Source: Episyrphus balteatus (Eukaryota; Arthropoda; Insecta; Diptera; Syrphidae). Taken from it: a stretch of 64,000 nucleotides of DNA. The position numbers were made by a program, and so were the translations under genes. Each line of letters begins with the position of its first letter. Positions within the stretch are counted from its first letter, which is position 1. A model generated the notes under the pieces. The model saw only the letters and a program-made list of their open reading frames with translations. It was not told the DNA's origin and did no database searches. The DNA lies in NCBI RefSeq assembly GCF_945859705.1, contig NC_079136.1:4071501-4135500 (forward strand), in the 5' to 3' direction. This document shows, piece after piece, positions 48,030 to 60,264 of this stretch.

Positions 48030-48300
48030 AGGTAAACTTTCCAAGCGAGATATAAAAAAAAACAAAAAAAAATCAACTTTCAGAATTCCATAAAAATCAT
48101 CTGTACCAAATTTGAAGAAAATCCGTCCACCCGTTTAGGCTGTGGAAATGTGAACAGATGGACGCACAACCGCACAGACGCACGGACGGAAATGCGAGAC
48201 CCACTTTTTCGGAGTTCTCCATCATCGTAATGTGGTTTTGATTAAAACCTCAATTTTTTTTTCGACACGAAACGAATACTTGCCCTATAGAGCAAGTAAA
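48030..48300 (+). repeat. Interspersed-repeat tail with GGACGCACAGACG words
   Basis: The text AATCCGTCCACCCGTTTAGG, then a run of GGACG/CGCACAGACG words, then AGACCCACTTTTTCGGAG and CTTGCCCTATAGAGCAAG resembles the conserved tail region of widespread insect repeats, where a GGAC/AGAC run follows a CCGTTT box. CTTGCCCTATAGAGCAAG can form a short terminal hairpin. Superfamily not assigned. Confidence 0.45.
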
Positions 48301-49572
48301 AATAAAATTGTCATAGTTTTAAGTTTATCAATATATTTCCCCTTGTCGACTTAATTTTATATGTTTCCATTAAAAATATAGATTAATTCCACGAAGTTTT
48401 GAAGTGTTAAAAAAATTCGGTAAAACTGTAAAATGTTATAGAAAATTTTCAAAATTGGTAAATCTCCTCAGCACTTTAAGGAGTACATGAAAAAATTGCT
48501 TATATTAAGTTTTCATTTGCTTTTCTCGACTTTTTGGCAGGGGTGCTTGCTGCTTGCCCTCTTCTAGTTTCTAGTTTTTTAGTCGTGACGTTTCTCATAG
48601 CGACCTTCTTCAAATTGTGGATTCTCAACAAAATTATGAATAGACATTTTTTTTCTCAAAATTAACTCTATAGAGATTAGAGATAAAGCTTAACAGAAAA
48701 AAAATAATTAAGTTCAATGACTCCATTAAAAAAAGAAAAAAGCAAATTCATGTAGTACACTTGGGTTCGAGGGTTAAACAACGATTCACTTACCCTTAAC
48801 TAAGAACATGAATTCCAATTATTTTTTAATTATGGGATTTTCCAAAATCTCAAAATATAATCCTTTACTTTTAACCTCAGGATCTTTATTAAGTAAGATC
48901 ATTCGTTATCACCTTATTTTAATGACGCATATTAAAGTTGCGCAAGTTATTACTTATTACAATTAAAAACTATCTATAACAGCGCTAACGTGTCGGTCGT
49001 ATACGTCATGGGGCGGAACGTGTCGTTACTTTTGTTTTGTTGTTTTTTTTTTACAACAAATCAACATGGTTGTTAATCGTTAAGATTACTTATTTTTTTT
49101 TTTTTTTGTAAATATTTGAGAGGGTTTAGCTGTTGTAAATTCGTATCTTAAACTTAAGTGCAAATATTTACAAGATATCAATAAAAAGTCTTGTACAAAT
49201 AGAAGAGGCACTTCAGAAATGATTTAGTATTTAAGATTGACAAACAAATTACTTGAAATAATTTATCGATAGTCAAATTGAGTTTGATTATAAAATAAAC
49301 CAAATCAATATAATTAGTTAAATGAGAACTTTGTTGTTATTAAAATTATAGACAAAAAAGTTTACGTAAGACCTTGTAATTTAGAGTGTTATCCGCAAAA
49401 AACATTTAAATGGGTCAGTTATGAAGTTGACATTAATTAAAAACTTTAAATTGGAAATATATGTACGTTTTAAGTAATTCATTTAAAGTGCTTGTTATTA
49501 TAAGACTGTTTCGGTGCGGTTAATTTACTGAAAACATACAAAATGTTTTTATTTAACATACATATAATAGGT
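48301..49572. other. Intergenic AT-rich DNA
   Basis: No gene or element recognised. Confidence 0.5.
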
Positions 49573-49640
49573 CACTGTGGCGTATGTGTAACTTTTTTTT
49601 TCTATTGAAAAACTTAAACTTCAACTAATACGATACCAAA
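49573..49640 (+). repeat. End of a CACTGTGGCGTAT repeat family
   Basis: CACTGTGGCGTATGTGTAAC followed by a T-run and TCTATTGAAAAACTTAA matches, inverted, the sequence at about 18500-18547; a shorter match is at 8080-8092. The other end was not identified for any copy. Confidence 0.45.
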
Positions 49641-49955
49641 GTATTGTCTTTCTTGTCTTTCTTGAATTTTTCGTGCTTAAAGTTTAGAGAAAAAAGTCAT
49701 TTTGATTTCAAGCAAATTATTTGGGAACCCAGATTTTAATGATCTTCTTTTTTTGCAAACTTCGACAATTAAAAAATTGCCGATGTTGCCGTATTGCTTT
49801 TTTAAATTTATATAAAGATTTTTTGTGAACAAAAAATCTGACTTTTTTTAGAATTTTTCGTAATAAGATATGAATTTCAATGTTTTATTTGCATATACCA
49901 TATATATGTAATGTATATTAGACTGATGAAATAAAGAATTTATCTATCTATCTAT

Positions 49956-50753
49956 TAGACTGATTAAAAAAAAAAATTGTTTTCTTTTGTTCATAGTTAC
50001 ATATATCGAAAATATTGTTGGAAATGACGAAAAAAAAATACTGCAAAAGTTACAGCCCTTAATATTAATATTAAGTACTCATCGCAAATTTCTATTTCCC
50101 ATATGATTTACATGGGAAAGATTATGTTTTTGAGTTTGGAATTTTACAACTTTTTAATGGTTCATCATTTTCTTGTATAAAATTGAACGCTCTACAAAAA
50201 TGCATTTATAAAATTTTTTAAAAACCGAAAAATTAATAAAAATAATTTTTAGTTATAAAAATGAACAATTCGAATTTATTGAAAAATTCTAATTTAATAG
50301 CTTTGTATGTATATCAATTCCAATTGAAATTGAATTACAAAGTTAATAGTATTAGGAGTTTGACAGTTAAATAAAAGAATTTTTGAAACCAAAAAACAAC
50401 AATGAAGAAAAAATTACATTTTATATTTTTAAAGTTGAATAACTTGGAAACGGGTGGTTTATCAAAAAAATTAATAAGAGCTTTTTTGTAGAGCGTTCAA
50501 TTTTATACAAGAAATGAGAAATGATTAAGTCCAGCTATTTTGATGAACCATTAAAAAGTTATAAAATTCCAAACTCAAACACAATCTTTCCCATGTAAAT
50601 CATATGGGAAATAGAAATTTGCGATGAGTACTTAAAATTAATATTAAGGGCTGCAACTTTTACAGTATTGTTTTTTCGTCATTTCCAACAATATTTTCGA
50701 TATTATGTAACTATGAACAAAACAAAATAAGTTTTTTTTTTTGAATCAGTGTA
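49956..50753. mobile_element. Foldback element with about 260-bp arms (TAGACTGATT ends)
   Basis: The arms (49956 to about 50225 and about 50480 to 50753) are inverted with long matches such as TTCCAACAATATTTTCGATA, AAATTTCTATTTCCCATATG and CTCTACAAAAA(T/A)GC. The ends are TAGACTGATT and GAATCAGTGTA. The first 10 bases of the end are duplicated 37 bp upstream at 49919 (TAGACTGATG), and GTAATGTATAT occurs before that copy and just after the right end, so the true left end may be 49919. It shares internal blocks with 1933-2680. Confidence 0.8.
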
Positions 50754-51217
50754 ATGTATATTCTTAGTTGAATTCAAAGGAGGAAAAGGTAATATCTAAC
50801 ATGTATGACAGTGTAAGAAAAATTTAAAATTACTTCAATTTTATTGAATTTTCTTGATAAAAACAAAAATTTTTGTATTGAAATTAGGCCTTCAAACTTT
50901 TTCATTTAACCTTTAACAATAAAGGTTGTTGTATGAAAAAAAAAAAAATAACTTTGTGTTAAAAGTTAAATTTAAAAAAAAGTAAGGTTATTTATTTTTA
51001 AATAATGTACTTTAATACAAAAAAAAAAAGGACTTTGAAAATGAATTACTTTTTGATTTTGTTTTATTGGTAATTAAGTACAATACAAATTTTACAATTT
51101 TTTGTAATTAAATTCTTATAATTTTTGTAATTAATTTTTTTTTTCAAAAATTCTGAGTAAACACCGTTTTTACAAAAACAAATTCATAAAATTAATTTGA
51201 TGTTAATTTTGCAGATA
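50754..51217. other. Intergenic AT-rich DNA
   Basis: No gene or element recognised. Confidence 0.5.
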
Positions 51218-51786
51218 CAGTAGTCCCTCGATAATGTGAACTAATTAAAACAAGGCGTTTTCGGATTTTAGAGGGATTCACATTACTGGAACTTTTTCCA
51301 ATTGTCAATTTAACTGATTAAAACATTCTTAAAACCAATGAATATTACAGTTATTTTTAGCTCAGTTTAAGCCTTTACTGAATAAAGAAAAAAATCAATA
51401 AAATACAAGTAATAAGAGGTAAACTCCATTTCAAAAACTGAAAAAAAAAAAACCATTAGAATCTTTAAAATCAATTCTTCATAAAAAAACGTTAAAAAAC
51501 TTCGTATAAAAAGATGTAAAATGTTAGCACGAAAATCTCCAGCCTGCAGCTGCATTCAATATCTTAAGAAATGTCAAGACAAATAACAGTTATCCACTTT
51601 TCAGACCTATACAAAGATTGCGTGCACGAACGAGAAAAACATGCTAGCTTTTGCAAAGGAAATTCACATTATAGAGTCTAAAAATTTTCGAAATTCACAT
51701 TACAGAGATGACAATGAAAATTTTTGGCGATTCACATTTTAGAGAAATTCGCATTATCGGTAATTCACATTATCGAGGGACTAATG
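51218..51786. mobile_element. pogo-like Tc1/mariner MITE with TA duplication
   Basis: The left end CAGTAGTCCCTCGATAATGT and right end ACATTATCGAGGGACTAATG are inverted repeats of about 24 bp with one mismatch. They are flanked by TA (51216-51217, 51787-51788). CAGT(T/A)GTCCCTCG-type ends are characteristic of pogo/Tigger elements. Subterminal copies of ATTCACATTA(T/C) recur at about 51275, 51660, 51695 and 51730. No transposase; the 62-codon minus ORF at 51367-51555 is not one. Confidence 0.82.
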
Positions 51787-51788
51787 TA

Positions 51789-53544
51789 TAAATATATGAA
51801 TATGAAAATGATTTTTTTTTTTAATAATCTTTCTAGTCAATCTTTTGATATTACTTTACACGCCTGAACTACTAGTACTAGTAATATTATTTTATTGGTA
51901 AACTTAAGCTGATACTACAACAAAAGAAATGTATTTTTCATTAAAATAAAAAATAAAGATACAAAATTATAAATTTTGACTTCTGCAGTCAAATAATAAC
52001 AACTGTCTTAAGATAATATGTGCTGGTGAGTGGTGTTTAAAGAAAAATAACCATAACCATCCGAAACGAAGCAATTGCCCCAATATTTTCTTATAAAAAA
52101 TATTACAACGAACAGTTATTCACCATTGAACGCACTGAAAGGCAAACATCAAACAACACTTTCTCACGAGTTGAACTGAGAATGTCTAGTCTATCGTATG
52201 ATTTTTATTGTGCATAACAAAACTTTCAACAATACAAAAATAAAAACAAAAAAAAACAGTAAGAACGCACGACTGTTATAATTGACTTAGCAAAAAATCT
52301 GTTTCTTGTAGATAATAATCTCACTGCCAAGGTCGCTTATATGTCAACAAAAAAAAAAATAATAATAACAAAATTAGCAGAAACATCAACCACGCCACTC
52401 AACAGTGTTATCAGATGGGTATTTTTTTTTTTTTTAAACTGTTTCAACAAAATCTGTTTACAATTTCTTGGCTATTTTCTTGAAATTTCTTTTAATTTAA
52501 TTCGTATTCTTCTTTAAAAAAAAAAATTGGTGCATTTCACCGTCACGTACAGACGATTTTTCCTCATTTTGTTCAGTTTTTCAAGAATTATTTGTCAAAA
52601 ATATCATTCATCTCCTCGGAAACAAAAAAATTGGAATCTATATTTTTTTCAAGAGACTTAAATTAAAAACAGAACGTCACGTACAGACAGACAAAGCCAG
52701 CCAATTAATAAAATAGATAATTTCCATTTAAAAAAATTTATATAAATCGTTTTAAATTTTTCAACTAAGCTTTAAATCCCATTTTTATTCACCTGAGAAC
52801 ACTGTAACAATATCCCAGTAATTTCCTTTTTGTGAAAATATCAGGTGGTTTTCATATGGACTTGGATTGTGAGTTGTGACTATTATCTTCCAATAAACCG
52901 CACATTGTCTCTTGTATAAGATTTAATATTTCTGTGTATTCAAAGTCGAATTCGACCCTTTGTATAAAAATGATTGGTGCGTGCAAGACAAAGTACACTT
53001 TAAGATGCAAAGTGTAATCGATTTTAAGATTGAATTTAACCAATCCAAATTGCTTTGTAGAATAATAATTTAATATTTCCGGCGTGATATGAATGATGTA
53101 CAAAATTATATTCAAATTGGTAAGCAAGGGGACAAGGGAATTTTTTTTCACCTTTCCTCTATTTCATCATAATTTATAAAAGTTAATGGACATTTTATGA
53201 AATGTTCAACTGTAGATGATTAATTTAAAAGCAAATTCGTTTTTTTTTGTTTTGGTTCTATTAGTTGTTCTTAGTCATATTTTTAAATTTGTTTTGAATT
53301 TCTTAATTAGACAAGATGTTTAAAAGGATTGAATTGCGTATGAAGAGCAATGCCAGTGGCGTAGATGAGGAAATAACTACGTATCTCTTTCTGTTAAGAA
53401 AATAGTATTTTGACCTTTTTCTAAATTCACCTTTGTCTATCCTACTGAAATTTAAAATTTCTAAAACTCCAAAATATTAAGATTTTTAAATTAAATTTTC
53501 TATCACATAATATTTATTTTTAAAGAACCTTAAAGCCTTGACAG
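51789..53544. other. Intergenic AT-rich DNA
   Basis: No gene recognised. CGTCACGTACAGAC occurs twice in direct orientation (about 52541 and 52675). The 99-codon minus ORF at 52852-53151 has no domain. Confidence 0.45.
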
Positions 53545-54116
53545 CGAGGTTGTAAAAAATAATTTTTTTTAATGCATTTGTTTTCCAAATACAAAATTTT
53601 TGAATAAAAAAAAATATTTGCATTGAAAATAAATTTTTTATTGTAAATAAAAATATATTGCATTAAAAAATTTTTTATTGCAATTAAAAAATTTTCTGCA
53701 TTAAAAAAATTTAATGCAAAATGTAAGCATTAAATAATATTTTGTTTTTAGTATTCGTCGAATTTCTTACAATTTTGGATATTATGTTGGTCAAATAGCA
53801 AAAATTGTAAGAAATTCGACAAATTAAAAAAAAAATATTTAATGCAAACATTTTGCATATTTAAAAAAAAAATATTTAATGCAAACATTTTGCATTGAAT
53901 TTTTTTTTTTTTTTCAATGCAGAAGATTTATTATTTGCAATAAATTTTTTTTTAATGCACAGTATTTTTATTTGCAATAAAAATTTTATTTTCAAATCAA
54001 ATATATTTCAGTTGCAACTATATATTTTTTATTAATGCAAATTTGTTCAGTTGCAATAATTTTTTTTTTTGTTATTTCAAACGCATTTTTTTCCAATTGA
54101 TATTTTTATTAACCTG
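53545..54116. mobile_element. FB-like foldback element (AATGCAAAT arrays)
   Basis: The left arm has repeated units around TTGCAT(T)AAAAAA. The right arm has inverted units around TTTAATGCA and ATTTGCAATAAAA of about 25-30 bp. A central palindrome is built on GAATTTCTTACAATTTT. The flanking direct repeat CTTGACAG occurs at 53537-53544 and 54117-54124. Left end CGAGGTTGTAAAA; right end ATTAACCTG. Confidence 0.7.
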
Positions 54117-54124
54117 CTTGACAG

Positions 54125-55400
54125 GGTATAGCTAGACAGGGTATTACTAGATTTTCTACTATAACTATTTTAATAAAAAAAAAAATGTATTATCACAAAA
54201 AAGATCCGAATTAAATTTTTAAAGAAAGGTTATAGGTACTAAAGTGTTAAAATTTAGTAAAAATCACAAAATTTATTTTTGGATTTATAAATAAAAATTC
54301 AAAAAAATTTTGAAAAATCAATTTTATGAAAATAAATTTCTTTCTTTCGTTTTAGTAATATTTTCTTTTGAATGGCAAACCAAATATTTTTTTAAATTGG
54401 TGTACCATACTTCGTTTATAGTCAAAATCATTTTGAAAAAGATTTTATTGTAATTAATAATAAATAAAAAACAAATTGTATATTTTTTTAACATATTTCG
54501 ATATGAATTTTTTATTTAAAATGCATTAATATCACTGGTTTTTGGTCAGCTTTGGTTTTTGAGATATAGTAGTTTTTCTGAGATTTTCTAAAAAAAAAAC
54601 TAGATTTTGTGATGATTTAATGCGAATGTCTCAAAATCCTGACGTGATACAATATTTTTGACTTCGGATTCTAACTCAGCACATCAAAAACTATAAGAAA
54701 AGCACACTTTTGTTTCTAGGAGAAACAAATCTGAAGCTTTACAAGGCTTATCGAATGGTTTATTACAAATAAGATATTTCTAAATAGAAAAGTAGTACAT
54801 ATATAAAATTACAAAAAAACGTAAAAATTTTGTTTAATGTTTATTATGGTTTTCTTTACATTTTTGACTTTTTTAAATATAATGGGCGTTGATATTTTAC
54901 ATTTTCCTTAATTAAGGTGTTTTTGTTCATGTAGGATTTACTAAAAAGTGAAGTATTTCGATATTTCTGCTTTTTTTGTCAATCAGTATTTTAAAATATA
55001 AGTAAACATTAATGTTAAAGGACATATTTGGTGTCAATCGATAGGTCATATTATGAGAAATAAGTTCTCCAAATTTGAGCTCAATGTGACAAATAGTTTT
55101 AATTTTATACAAGTTCAAATGAATCTAAAAGGGTGTTTTTTTAGAAACTACCCACATTTTTCAAAAATCATTTTTACAAAAATGGTACGTGCTAGAATTT
55201 TTCTGATACCAGATTTAGATTCCGGAAAGTCTTATCTTTCATAATATCAAAAAATTATTTGAAGGAGAAAAAAAGTTAAATTTTGCAGATCAGTGTATTC
55301 TAACCACCATAAAAGCAAGAACGTGAAAACCAGTTGTGTAATTTTTCTTTCTTTGAACAAGAAGGATTATAACTGCATATTTGAACAATTTTCCTACCTA
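54125..55400. other. Intergenic DNA with a diverged repeat
   Basis: Between about 54540 and 54720 the word GACTTCGGATTC followed by CTCAGCACA matches words at 35846-35870, 58853-58875 (inverted) and 59327-59352. This marks a relic of the CACTGG-ended element family. Otherwise AT-rich, no gene. Confidence 0.45.
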
Positions 55401-55863
55401 GGGTTGTAAAAATACTGAAAAATTAAAATCCTTAAAAAAAGAAAAAATATTAAAAAACAACATGCATGCATTAAATATTTTTTTTTTTAATATTCGCCGC
55501 ATTTCTTACAATTTTGGCTATTTGACCCTACAAAAGCTTTTTTAACTATTATATTGAACTTAATTTATGGTCAAATAGCCAAAATTGTCAGAAATTCATC
55601 GAATATTTAAAAAAATATTTAATGCAAAATTTTTGCATTGATGTTTTTTTTTCAATGCAGAAAATTTTGTATTTGCAATAAGAATTTTTTTTAATAAAAA
55701 ATATTTTTATTTGCAATAAAAATTTTATTTTCAATGCAAATATTTTTCACTTGCAATAACATTTTTTTCAATGCTAAAATTTTGTATTTGCAATTAATGT
55801 TTGTTTTTTTTTTTTAATTTGCAATGAAAAACAAATGCATTAAAAAAATTTTTTTTACAACCC
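55401..55863. mobile_element. FB-like foldback element, second copy of the AATGCA type
   Basis: It begins GGGTTGTAAAAA and ends TTTTTTTACAACCC, an inverted terminal pair. The central palindrome is built on TTTCTTACAATTTTGGCTAT and its inverse (about 55500-55600), and the right arm consists of units of ATTTGCAATAAAA...TTTTTTCAATGC. It is clearly related to 53545-54116. No clear target duplication. Confidence 0.7.
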
Positions 55864-56638
55864 TGCTCTGCAAAACAACAGAAAATACACAAGTAACTAT
55901 TTTTATTGTTTTTATTTTTCGAATAAAATCAAAAAATGAGTAGCTACTCACTTGTAGAAAAAACAGGGCTATAGTAAGTTACAAGTTTTAAAAATTAGCT
56001 CGTAATTTTTACAAGACAATTTTTTTCTTTCAGTGTAGCTGTCTAAAATAATCAAAATTAAATTTGTTCTACCTTAACTTAACTTAATAGAGTTTTGAAA
56101 TTATTTGACCTTGAAATTAATTTTCTAAAGAGCATAATCCTCATGAAATAAAATGAGAACGCCTATGTTCACTTAATAATTTCGCATCATTTCATAGGTA
56201 TATCAATTTATCAACTTGCATGTTGTTTTCTTTTTTTTTTTTTTGTATTTTCTCCTGTTAAATAAGCTTTTATAAATTTCTGCTACATAAATTTGGCGAA
56301 ATTGTTCTCTCATTATATTGTATTTATTTTTTTTTCTCTTGAACCTATTAAATAATTTCTCTTTATATTTTTTTTTTGTTTTTGCAAAATAAAGCACAAC
56401 ACACGGCAAAAATTGTATTGTTGTTGGTGTTTTTATTTAAACATTGCGTGAAAAATTACTTGTTTAACAACTTTTTCTCCCTCTTTATTTGAATTTTTTA
56501 TTCTCTGTATTATTTCTGTTCTCTCTTTTTTTTCCCTTGCCAACCAGTACAAGTAGAAGTAGCAAACTCAGACCGAATCCAACCAAACAGCTTTATTAGA
56601 GAATTCTTAGAAATTCCGCTTGAAATTGTTAGATTAGA
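55864..56638. other. Intergenic AT-rich DNA before a possible promoter
   Basis: No gene recognised; ORF 56203-56409 (minus) is low-complexity Lys/Asn-rich. Confidence 0.45.
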
Positions 56639-56668
56639 TCAGTTTGAATTTAAACCGCGAGCCGTTCA
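56639..56668 (+). promoter_or_regulatory. Candidate TATA-less promoter (initiator plus motif ten-like element)
   Basis: TCAGTTT (A at 56641 as +1) matches the arthropod initiator. Exactly at +18 comes CGAGCCGTTC, matching the first seven positions (CSARCSS) of the motif ten element. This local block (56540-56710) is much less AT-rich than the flanks, which fits a 5' UTR. A possible donor CCC|GTAACG lies at about 56700. No coding exon was found downstream in the window, so any gene would continue beyond a long intron or outside it. Confidence 0.35.
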
Positions 56669-56709
56669 TTTGGTTTTCATGTGGTTTTTGTGCGCTCCCG
56701 TAACGAAAT

Positions 56710-58784
56710 AAAATTATAAGAAAACAACAACAAATTTCTATTCAAATGGAAATATATTTTATCCATCAAAAGAATTGAATTTCTTTAAAAAAAACCAACA
56801 AAAATAAGAAAGATAAAAGAAAATTTACAAAAAAAAATTTCCATTTCTGTGAAATAAAAAAAAAAAACGAAATTTTGTTTATCAAGGAGAGGATATCATT
56901 AAAAAAAAGGGTGGGTATTTTTTTTTTTTTGTTTTTGTTTGCCTTTAAAAAAAATCGTCCTTAAAATTTACTAAGGATTGAGAATTTTTGTTTGTCTGTG
57001 TGCGAATAATACGTGACTGACTTTCGTGGATGAAATCATACGATTCAAAAATTTTAACATTTTTTTTTTTTCCTTTTGCCAACAAAAAGACGAAGAAAAA
57101 GACAAAACGTGATGAATTGATGACGAAGTCAATGTGCGAATTCCTTTTAAACTTTTTTTGGATAGAAATGTCCGGTCTCCGGTACGACCAATAGCAAAAG
57201 TATAGTAGCCAAATTGAGAGAATTGTGCCGCTAAAATAAAACTGTTCTTTCAAAATACATTTCTGCTAATTATTATGCAATAAGCGTGCAAAAAAAAAAA
57301 TATTGTGTATTTTTTTCTTGTTGTACAGTTTCTAAGAATTTCTTTGTTTTCCAATAAAAAAAAAAAAAAAAACTCGAAGAAAAATCTCAAGGTAAAGGTC
57401 AAAGTTACAAGATGACAGTCAGACACTTACACCTCACTTCTAACTTTATTGTGTAAAATGTAGAGGTGGCAAAAAGTTCCTATAACCATCCTATAAGTAT
57501 TGTTTAGGAGCAAAAAAAAAAATTTGTTCGCACTTCTTGTACTTGTACGTCGATGGCGAAATTAGAGATAATTTGTGATTTTTTTTTTTTTTTTTGTTCA
57601 ATAAATAAAGACTGACAGATGGTTTGGTTGGTTCATATGCGAAAGTTTGATGGGTAACTTTTTTCTCATTGCGCTTCCCATTGGGGGAAATATTGTTGTA
57701 ATTGAAATGTGATATACACATAAATGAGCGAAATTACGTTTTTAATTTGCATAGAATGTGTGTAGAGATTGAGTCATTTTATAAGAGGATGATAAGTGTA
57801 ACTACGTTCTAAAGTTCTTTTGATAAATTTAAAAAAAAAATAATTTTTTCCTACGTAAGTTCTAGAAAAATATTGTTCAAAAGAAATTTTTCCCGGTATG
57901 TTGACTTGTACGTCGAATGACGTAGGTCGGTCAGTAGTTGACGACGGTGTCATTTTCAAAAGAAACATCCGATTAAAAATACTTTCCAACCAACCAACCG
58001 CCTGTCATCATCAATATTTTTTTTTTTTTTGTTCCAGTTACTTCGCACTACTTTTTTTTTCTCGATATAATGCTCGTTACTTTGTATACATATACATAAA
58101 TAATACAGTCAGTCAAAATTATACATGTAGGCTTTTGCACTAAGAGAATGCAATGTCCAAAGTTTTTTAAAGACATTTCTCTTGAAAGTGCATTGGTTTA
58201 TTAATTTTTTTTTTTTTTCAAATTTTAAGTAATAATAATTAAAACAATTAAATAATATGGAAATATAAAAAAAAAAATTGTCAACTAATTAAAACTTCAA
58301 TTAGGCATTGGAAGAAATTGTTTACGACCTGCGAATAGATTATTATTAATTAGGTTGTAAGTTACTCGTAAGTACGAACCTGTGTACGTAATGTAACTTT
58401 TCTAATAAAAAAAAAAAAATTGGTTCCTATGAATAAATAAAATGGTCAGTTTTATAACTTTAAACAGTATCGCAAGTGTCACATATTATTCAATTGTAAC
58501 GAAAGTTATAAGAAAAATTACAAAAAAATATTTCTTGGAAGTGCACCCAATTACTTCGAAATAAAATCTCAAAAATGTAAATTCTATTCTCTTTCTCTTT
58601 GTCTTAATTTTTTAATGCGTATTAATTTGATAATAAATTAAATGTTTTCGAATTTGCCTAAATCATTTGAACTGAGACAAAAAAATTTGAATCCAGAAAA
58701 CTTAGCTTATAATTAAGAATGGGAATCATCTGGAAAATCCAAATTACTTATAATTTTTTTTTAAGGTATTCAAGTCAAAGATTA
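56710..58784. other. Intergenic AT-rich DNA
   Basis: Many poly-A/T runs; no gene recognised. GACTTGTACGTCGA-type words occur around 57545 and 57905. Confidence 0.45.
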
Positions 58785-59401
58785 CACTGGTTAACAAAAT
58801 TAAACTTTTTTTTTGTTGCCGAAACAAAAATGTACTTTTCTGAAGGTTTTCGGTGTGCTGAATTCGAATCCGAAATCAAAAAAAATTAATCAGCTCCCGT
58901 TTTTTGAAATATTACCGTTAGAAAATGCAGCACTTCGGACCTTATTCTTTTATATAATGGAAAATTGTTTGAGCATATTTAGTAACGGTTTTTATAAGGA
59001 CTATTTACCACCTTTTTAAATCTGTTTAAATCTTTCCGATATCTTTTTTACTGCCCGAGATATCCTCAGTTGTTTGGTATTTTTATAAATTTTATGAAGC
59101 CAAACCCACTGACTTCAGTTTAAGATATCTCGGGCAATACAAAAGATATTGAAAAGATTTAAACAGGTATCGAAAGATGGTAAACAGTTCTTATAGAAAC
59201 CGTCACTATATATGCTCAAACAATTTTCCTTATACAAAAGAATAACATCCGAAGAACTCAAAAAAACGTTTTTTTTTTTGCATTTTCTAACGGTTATATC
59301 TCAAAAACGGGAGCTGATTAGTAGTTTTTGACTTCGGATTCGAGTTCAGCACACAGCAAAGTATATTTTTGTTTCGGCAACAAAACACTTGTAAACCAGT
59401 G
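58785..59401. mobile_element. 617-bp foldback element (CACTGG ends)
   Basis: The ends CACTGGTTAACA and TGTAAACCAGTG are inverted. The arms (about 58785-59075 and 59105-59401) pair over TTTTGTTTCGGCAACAAAA, GTGTGCTGAA(T/C)TCGAATCC, ATCAGCTCCCGTTTTT and CTAACGGT. The 68-codon ORF at 58813-59019 reads an arm. Confidence 0.75.
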
Positions 59402-60259
59402 CACAGTGGGTCCCGCCATAGGTCAAAAATAAAAAAAGTAAATGTCAATTTTTTAAAATCCAATGATTAAACAACGTTCTACAATCTCGCATCGAACAAA
59501 AACCAAAAAAAAATTGACGGTTACCCTTTTTTTCATTTCTTAATAGCCATTCAAAGTCGGTATATAAAAAAAGGTACAGTTTTTTTTATCGCTGCAGTTA
59601 TAAGGTGTGAACTTGCGATAGTGATAGCGGGTGTTAAAAATTGTGAACAGTATTAAATTGTTATGGATATTAAACGAGAAGGTTAATACTTTCTAAAAAC
59701 ATAAATTATATTGTTAAATATCATTAAGGCTAATTGTAATGGGGCTCGTTAACGAAGCAATTTTAACCATTTTTATTTAGCTCAATTTTCATTAAATTAG
59801 AGATTTAGTTGGTTTGCCTTCGAGTGCCCTCTACAATTTAAGTTCTCAAATGAAGAATACCGTTCTACCTTTCGAAATAATAGCGCCATTTTTTCCCCTT
59901 TTCGAGTAATACGAGTTTAAATGACCATACACGGAGAAAAAAAATTACAACGTAAAACTAAAAAAATTCCTTTTTGGCACTATTATTTTTATAAAAGACT
60001 GAACTAGAGGGTAAGGGTAAAGTGCTCGACTGACAGGCAGGTCCATTTCCGGCATTAACCATTTTTTTTTTATATTTTCAAAAAAAAATTTGTTTACCTT
60101 TTTTTATTTTTCTTGAAAATAACCAAAATTTTAAAAAACTGACTTGATGCATTTTTTTGCAATAATAAATCATATAAAATGATAATACAGGTGTTTCATT
60201 AAAAAAAAAATGGTCATTATATTTTTGCCCGCACTTTGTATGGGAGGTGACCCACTGTG
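59402..60259. mobile_element. TIR element (CACAGTGGGTC ends) holding a promoter-like segment
   Basis: CACAGTGGGTC at 59402 is inverted at 60259, with CAGTG on both sides (59397-59401, 60260-60264). Unlike its neighbours the interior is not palindromic. It contains TATATAAA (59561), an initiator-like GCAGTT (A at 59596), an ATG (59663, MDIKRE) and a donor-like GAAG|GTTAAT. This could be the 5' end of a deleted autonomous transposon gene. Confidence 0.6.
59561..59687 (+). promoter_or_regulatory. TATA/initiator and short first-exon-like segment inside a transposon
   Basis: TATATAAA to the candidate +1 is 33-35 bp. The initiator is followed by 67 bp of less AT-rich leader and ATG GAT ATT AAA CGA GAA, then G|GTTAAT. 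The arrangement is that of a promoter with a mini first coding exon, but no second exon was found. Confidence 0.3.
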
Positions 60260-60264
60260 CAGTG

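Noticed and set aside
52852..53151. 99-codon minus-strand ORF
   Set aside because: Ile/Leu/Asn-rich, no domain or homolog recognised; expected by chance in AT-rich DNA.
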